Assembly: GCF_026341855.1 (NCBI RefSeq)
Contig: NZ_JAPENW010000001.1
Location: forward strand, 4,703,001-4,767,000
Direction: 5' to 3'
Length of the DNA: 64,000 nucleotides
DNA from: Streptomyces sp. NBC_00568
GTDB lineage: Bacteria; Actinomycetota; Actinomycetes; Streptomycetales; Streptomycetaceae
The number at the start of each line of letters is the position of its first letter. Position 1 is the first letter of the stretch. A program made the position numbers and the translations under genes. The notes beneath the pieces are model-generated. The model saw only the letters and a list, made by a program, of their open reading frames with translations. It was not told the DNA's origin and did no database searches. Of this stretch, positions 59,604 to 64,000 are shown in pieces.

Positions 59604-60751
59604 GGTGTCCAGCCCCTCACCGCCTCCGCGGCCACCGCTTCGAACCGGCGGACCGTGTGGTTCCAGCGGTAGCGGGCCGCGCGCTCGCGGGCCGCCCGGC
59701 CCATCAGGGTGCGGCGGTGGGCGGACAGGGCCAGGGTGCACCAGGCCGCCGCGAAGGAGGACTCGCCACGGGCCAGCACCCCCGTCTCGCCGTCCACGAC
59801 GGAGTCCCGCAGCCCGGGTACGTCGAAGGCGACCGCCGGGGTCTCGCGCGCGGCAGCCTCGGTGACCACCAGGCCCCAGCCCTCGACCGCCGACGGGTGC
59901 AGCAGCAGCCAGGCGGCGCAGAGCAGCCGGTGTTTCTCGGCCTCGGACACATGGCCCGCGAACTCGACACCGGGGCCCGCGAGTTGTGTCAGGCGCTGCC
60001 GCTCGGGACCGTCCCCGACGATGACCAGCCGGCCGCCGGTGACCGGGCGGACCCGTTCCCACAGCCGCAGCAGCAGATCGATCCGCTTGTACTCCACGAG
60101 CCGCCCCATCGCCACGAACAGCGGCTCGGGCGAGCGCGCGGCGCGCGGCCCCGGCTCCTCGACCCCGTTGTGCACGACCCGGATGCGGTCCCGCTCGACC
60201 CCGATCGTGTGCAGGGCGTGAGCCGTCGAAGGAGAGACGGCGACCAGCAGATTGCCGCGCTGCGCGCCGGCCAGAGCCCAGTGCTCGAGTCTTCGGCCGA
60301 GCCGCGCGGCGGGCGCGAGCGGTCCGCCGAACCGCATCGTCCACAGATCCGTGTGCACATGGTTGACCAGGCAGAGCGTGGGACCGTGATGCCACAGGGG
60401 TGCCAGATACGGCAGCCCGTTGCACACCTCGACGAGCAGGTCGCAGTCGCCGACCTGACGGTGGAAGGCGGGGCGGGCGCGCAGGAAGTGGCCCAGGTCG
60501 CCGCCCGCCGAGACGACCCGGTAGTCGCGGTAGGACGCGGGGCCACCGCACAGCAGGGTGACCTGATGGCCGAGCCGGGTCAGTCCCTCGGCCAGCCGGT
60601 CGACGAGGAGTTCGGAGCCGCCCGCCGCGGGATTGCCGAGATCACGGCGGGCGAGGAAGACGATGCGGCGCGGGTGTGGGGGGAGCGCCTGAGGGTACTG
60701 CGCGGAGCGCGGGGACGCGGTGCGCAGCGGGGACGGCACGTGCTGGGGCAT
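59600..60751 (-). CDS. GT4-family glycosyltransferase
   Basis: A 383-residue glycosyltransferase with two Rossmann domains: N-terminal I-V-F-L-A-R-R-D-L-G-N-P-A-A-G-G-S-E, then H-V-H-T-D-L-W and V-S-P-S-T-A-H-A-L. The C-terminal domain has V-A-M-G-R-L-V-E-Y-K-R-I-D and the donor-binding H-P-S-A-V-E-G-W-G-L-V-V-T-E-A-A. It probably transfers a hexose from a nucleotide or lipid sugar as an early step of the glycan. The start is ATG 60751 with GGAGC upstream. It is the first gene of the nine-gene overlapping operon. Confidence 0.92.
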   Translation of the reverse strand: MPQHVPSPLRTASPRSAQYPQALPPHPRRIVFLARRDLGNPAAGGSELLVDRLAEGLTRLGHQVTLLCGGPASYRDYRVVSAGGDLGHFLRARPAFHRQVGDCDLLVEVCNGLPYLAPLWHHGPTLCLVNHVHTDLWTMRFGGPLAPAARLGRRLEHWALAGAQRGNLLVAVSPSTAHALHTIGVERDRIRVVHNGVEEPGPRAARSPEPLFVAMGRLVEYKRIDLLLRLWERVRPVTGGRLVIVGDGPERQRLTQLAGPGVEFAGHVSEAEKHRLLCAAWLLLHPSAVEGWGLVVTEAAARETPAVAFDVPGLRDSVVDGETGVLARGESSFAAAWCTLALSAHRRTLMGRAARERAARYRWNHTVRRFEAVAAEAVRGWTP

Positions 60752-61014
60752 GGGTGCTCCAACTCGTCTCGGGGTGCGGAACTCAGTGTGGGGGGTGGGA
60801 CGCGGCGCGGATCATCGGTGACCGTGCGGCCTTGAACGCTGCTTTCCGTGGGTGATGCCGAGGGGCCGCCCGGTCGTGGGGGATTGCGGGCGCTTGCTGC
60901 AACGGGGCTGTGGACGAGCTGTGTTCGGGTGGGGTTGGACAGTTTTCGCCGCGCCGTTCGCGTCGGCTACTCACCGGAGTGACAATTTCGGGGCTTTGTG
61001 GAGCTGACGGCGCA

Positions 61015-61992
61015 TCACATCGTGAGGGAAGTGGGGGGCGACTCGGGCGAATCGGGATCACGTCGCCCACGTACCATCAAAACGGCCCCCACCAGGACCA
61101 GTACGCATCCCAGCACACCCGCACCGATCGGCAACGTCTCCCCCAGGAGGCGCAGTTGGCCGCTCTCGGTCTTCGCCTGCTCGACCTGGTCCCGCTGGGT
61201 CGCCGCGGTGAACGCCAGCTTCCGGCTGTCCAGGAGCACCGCGGCGTCCTTGTCGCCGCCCGGTGCGCGCAGTGTCTTGCGCGGGCCGACCTGCGCGTAG
61301 ATCACCCGTCCGGTGCGCTGGTCCACGACGAGCTCGATGAGGTGGTTGGCGTACCACTCCTCGGCGAGCACCTGGCTGCGCTGCGGCTCCCCGACGATCG
61401 CGCCCGGCACCAGCCGCGTCCCGGTCCGGGTGGCGGGGACGACCCCGGTGAACCGGTACCCCTCGTACCCGCGGATCTTCCTGACGCCCTTGTAGTGCAG
61501 GGTGACGGGCGCGCCGAGGGAGTTGTCCCACCAGCGGTACGCGCGCTTTTGCACGTCGAAGGGGAACTTCAGATAGGCCTCGCCCTCGTAGTACGGGCTC
61601 TCCTGGCAGCAGTGCGCCGGCTCGTTGGACCTCCGGTCGGTGACCCAGCGGCCCGGAGTGAACTCCAGGGCGTCGTGCGGGTCGGCCGCGGGCAGCGAAC
61701 TGTCCGTGTCGACGGTCGTCGTCACGTCCCAGACGGCCTTCCCGCTGCGTTCGCTGTCGGCGACGTCACCGCGCACCACCTGGGTGACGGTGATGTTCCG
61801 GCCGGGCACGGTCTCGACCTTGTCGACGTCGAAGACGCTGCCGGTGCCGGTGTAGACGGCGGTCGTGTCGATGTCGATCGGATTCACGGCGGCACGTGGC
61901 TCCACGTACCAGACGAGCATCGGGGCCAGCACGAGGAGGAAGGTGCCGAGGCCGACGAGGATCAGGGAGACGGGTGAGAACTTCCGGCGCAT
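61015..61992 (-). CDS. DUF3068 (PorA-like) membrane protein
   Basis: A 325-residue protein with a membrane helix at each end (L-I-L-V-G-L-G-T-F-L-L-V-L-A-P near residues 8-28; G-V-L-G-C-V-L-V-L-V-G-A-V-L near 290-310) and a large outer domain between. The family is DUF3068, common in actinobacteria and of unknown function, often near cell-envelope glycan genes as here. It lies 263 bases upstream of the glycosyltransferase gene, so probably a separate transcript. The start is ATG 61992. Confidence 0.88.
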   Translation of the reverse strand: MRRKFSPVSLILVGLGTFLLVLAPMLVWYVEPRAAVNPIDIDTTAVYTGTGSVFDVDKVETVPGRNITVTQVVRGDVADSERSGKAVWDVTTTVDTDSSLPAADPHDALEFTPGRWVTDRRSNEPAHCCQESPYYEGEAYLKFPFDVQKRAYRWWDNSLGAPVTLHYKGVRKIRGYEGYRFTGVVPATRTGTRLVPGAIVGEPQRSQVLAEEWYANHLIELVVDQRTGRVIYAQVGPRKTLRAPGGDKDAAVLLDSRKLAFTAATQRDQVEQAKTESGQLRLLGETLPIGAGVLGCVLVLVGAVLMVRGRRDPDSPESPPTSLTM

Positions 61993-62260
61993 CCGGGCAC
62001 TCCAGGGGCGTGAGGAGGCTCGACGCACGAGGGATATCTGGTGGTACGAGGTGATACGGATGCGTCGACACCAAGGGAGAAAGTGCACGTGCGGTATGGG
62101 CCGGGAACCGTAGGCGCACCCTTGACGGAGTGTCAATGCATTGTCGAGACTGGCTCCTGCCGGACGGGGCCGGCATGGGCTGTGTCCGTGGGACCACTCG
62201 ACCGGTGGCCGCGCGGTCCCTTGGGTGGGGACGACCTCCGACCGAGAGGCTGACCCTGCG

Positions 62261-62413
62261 ATGTCCAGACTGCTCGCCGCCGCGCTCACCGTCGTTGTCG
62301 CCGCCGCACTCGCCGTGGGCGCCGCACTCGGCGTCGTGGCGCTGCTCGACGCGACCCCCGACCAGCCGAACACCCCGCTGATCACCTACGAGAATGCCGG
62401 CCAGGAGCGCTGA
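62261..62413 (+). CDS. Small DUF2613-like membrane protein
   Basis: A 50-residue protein: one membrane helix (A-A-A-L-T-V-V-V-A-A-A-L-A-V-G-A-A-L-G-V-V-A-L-L) followed by a short polar tail containing P-N-T-P-L-I-T-Y-E-N. It resembles the DUF2613 group of actinobacterial membrane peptides. Its stop lies 2 bases before the PucR-type regulator gene, so the two share a transcript. Function unknown. Confidence 0.65.
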   Translation: MSRLLAAALTVVVAAALAVGAALGVVALLDATPDQPNTPLITYENAGQER

Positions 62414-62415
62414 CC

Positions 62416-63828
62416 GTGTCGAGCCGCGGAGGCGCACGGCCGGCGCTGTCGCGCGAGGACGAAGGCCCCGTCCGGCCGGGCGGGGCGGAGATCCCGGGGG
62501 CGCGCGGAGACCCCGGCGAAGCGGGACCCGGACGCGGTCGCCCTCCCGGCGACGGCGGCGACGCCCCGGACGCGGACCGAACGGCGCAGAGCCGCCCGGC
62601 AGCCGCCGCCACGCGCTCGGCCTGGCACGACGTTCCGCGCCTCAAGGTGCGCCAGTTCGCGACGATCGCCATGGCCGAGGCGCCGGTGCTCGCCGAGGAG
62701 ATCCTGCGCGAGATCCGCCGCGAGTACCCGCACCTGCCCCTCGTCCTCGACGACTCCGGCGAGCCCATGGCCCTCGTCGGCATACGCCGTGCCATCGAGG
62801 TCTTCGTGCAGCACCTGGAGACGGCGGAGGGCCGCCCGCGCGTCCACCCCGAGGTCTTCCAGGAATTCGGCCGGGGCGAGGGCATGCACGGCCGCACCCT
62901 CGACTCGCTCCAGGCGATCTACCGGCTGGGGGTCAGACTCGCCTGGCGGCGGTTCGCGGAGATCGGGCAGCGCGTCGACATCCCGCCCCCGGCGATGTAC
63001 GAGCTCGTCGACGCGGGATACGAGTACCTGGACGGTCTCGTCGACCAGTCCGTGCGCGGCTACGCCGAGGCGGCCGCCCGGCAGGCCGGGGAGCGGCTGC
63101 GTCTCCAGCGGCGCCTGATGGAGCTCCTGCTCTCCGAGGACCACACCCGGGGCGACCTCGCCGAGGCGCTCGTCGAACGGGCCGCCCGGATCGGCTGGCC
63201 GCTGCCCGGCCGGCTGGCCGTCGGTGTGCTGCTGCGCCCGGCCCGGGAAGCCGTCGCGCCCGCCGTCGGACCGAGCGTGCTGCTCGACATGGAGTACGAG
63301 CAGCCGCGCATGGTCGTGCCCGAGCCGGACTCCGCGGGGCGCCCCGAGCTGCTGCACCGGGCGCTGACCGGATGGGCCGGGGCGATCGGACCGCCGGTCC
63401 CGCTGGCCGACGCCGCGAAGTCGCTGCGCTGGGCGGATGCCGCCGTACGCCTCATGGAGCGGGGGCTGCTCCCCGCAGGCGAGGTCCTGCTCTGCACGGA
63501 GCACACCGAGGCGCTGGTCCTGCTCCAGCCCGAGGAACTGATCGACGATCTCGCCCTGCGCTGTCTGGAACCGCTCGCCCACTGCGGGCCCACCCATGGC
63601 CGCAGGCTCTCGGAGACGCTGCTGGCGTGGCTGGAGACACGGGGCGGCGCCCCCGAGGTCGCGGCCCGGCTCGGTGTCCATCCGCAGACCGTCCGTTACC
63701 GCCTCCGGCAGATCAGGGAGCTGTGGGGCGACGAGATCGACGACCCCGACCGGCGGTTCGAGCTGGAGCTGGTGCTGCGCGCGCAACGCCTGCGGGGCGA
63801 ACTGGGAGACCCCCACCCCCGCCGCTGA
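62416..63828 (+). CDS. PucR/CdaR-type transcriptional regulator
   Basis: A 470-residue regulator starting at GTG 62416, eight bases after AGGAG. Residues 1-70 are disordered. The middle is helical and GGDEF-like as in the PucR group (A-I-Y-R-L-G-V-R-L-A-W-R-R-F, then L-L-L-S-E-D-H-T-R-G-D-L-A-E-A-L). The C-terminal helix-turn-helix reads V-A-A-R-L-G-V-H-P-Q-T-V-R-Y-R-L-R-Q-I-R-E-L-W-G, the family hallmark. The ligand and targets are unknown. It is co-transcribed with the tiny membrane-protein gene upstream. Confidence 0.92.
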   Translation: MSSRGGARPALSREDEGPVRPGGAEIPGARGDPGEAGPGRGRPPGDGGDAPDADRTAQSRPAAAATRSAWHDVPRLKVRQFATIAMAEAPVLAEEILREIRREYPHLPLVLDDSGEPMALVGIRRAIEVFVQHLETAEGRPRVHPEVFQEFGRGEGMHGRTLDSLQAIYRLGVRLAWRRFAEIGQRVDIPPPAMYELVDAGYEYLDGLVDQSVRGYAEAAARQAGERLRLQRRLMELLLSEDHTRGDLAEALVERAARIGWPLPGRLAVGVLLRPAREAVAPAVGPSVLLDMEYEQPRMVVPEPDSAGRPELLHRALTGWAGAIGPPVPLADAAKSLRWADAAVRLMERGLLPAGEVLLCTEHTEALVLLQPEELIDDLALRCLEPLAHCGPTHGRRLSETLLAWLETRGGAPEVAARLGVHPQTVRYRLRQIRELWGDEIDDPDRRFELELVLRAQRLRGELGDPHPRR

Positions 63829-63983
63829 CCGGACCGTCGGCGGCCACGGCTTCTCCCGTCCGCCGTGCCGGGGCGGAGGCCCGGTGCGGCGCTTGTCACG
63901 GGCGCTTCGGGCCGGGACCCTGCCTCAAACCATTGCCCGGCCAAGCTCAGTATGACTAGCCTGTGTTCGTCATCCCGATCGTC

Positions 63984-64000
63984 TGTTGAAATTTCGAACA
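63984..64000. promoter_or_regulatory. Near-palindrome at the right edge
   Basis: TGTT-GAAATTTC-G-AACA, an AT-rich dyad with a perfect GAAATTTC core, in otherwise GC-rich noncoding DNA and cut by the window edge. It may be an operator for a gene to the right; the motif could continue beyond the window. Confidence 0.3.

Overview
The window is high-GC actinobacterial DNA (third codon positions almost always G or C, frequent GTG starts, ATGA-type overlaps) and reads as a Streptomyces chromosome. The tRNA genes lack encoded CCA. The block S8 peptidase - fused carboxyltransferase - malonyl-CoA synthetase - Mbl resembles, from memory, the S. coelicolor SCO2444-SCO2451 neighbourhood. Family assignments come from reading motifs; no database search was run.

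Layout. 1-7.5 kb: the N-terminal two-thirds of an ABC exporter subunit, a xylulokinase-like FGGY kinase, a YtxH-like membrane protein, a tRNA cluster (two Asn, one with anticodon CAT), a gene-poor stretch with small proteins and one decayed fragment, then a hydrophobic small protein and a SigB/F-type sigma factor. 7.5-16.3 kb: a minus-strand catabolic cluster (TauD dioxygenase, MFS transporter, divergent aldehyde dehydrogenase, acyl-CoA ligase, GMC oxidoreductase) preceded by a TetR regulator and a candidate operator. 16.4-20.3 kb: a 33-codon basic ORF, a PknB-type kinase, an SDR and a divergent alpha/beta hydrolase.

20.5-39.5 kb, all on the minus strand, is the most unusual part. In transcription order it holds a trypsin-co-occurring protein (trypco1), a trypsin-like vMAP protein, a MoxR AAA+ ATPase, a 1395-residue SAV_2336/pseudokinase/SARP protein, an MreB-like protein (Mbl), a sensor kinase with a stripped ATP-binding domain, and a complete FxSxx-COOH RiPP system: precursor FxsA ending F-D-S-A-L, radical SAM/SPASM maturase FxsB, TIR protein FxsC and TIR/NB-ARC/TPR protein FxsT. 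This looks like two NTP-dependent conflict or signalling modules side by side: one uses a modified peptide plus TIR/STAND proteins, the other a protease plus MoxR ATPase.

39.7-48.6 kb: a secreted subtilisin-like protease, a fused AccD/AccA-type carboxyltransferase translationally coupled to malonyl-CoA synthetase (MatB), a two-gene regulator/ImmA-like peptidase pair and an ATP-grasp ligase. 48.7-61 kb: a tightly overlapping nine-gene minus-strand operon for an envelope glycan or glycolipid (glycosyltransferase, methyltransferase, AftD-like arabinofuranosyltransferase, condensation-fold acyltransferase, second methyltransferase, DMT transporter, Trm112-like protein, FkbM methyltransferase, unknown). 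61-64 kb: a DUF3068 membrane protein, then on the plus strand a tiny DUF2613-like protein and a PucR-type regulator.
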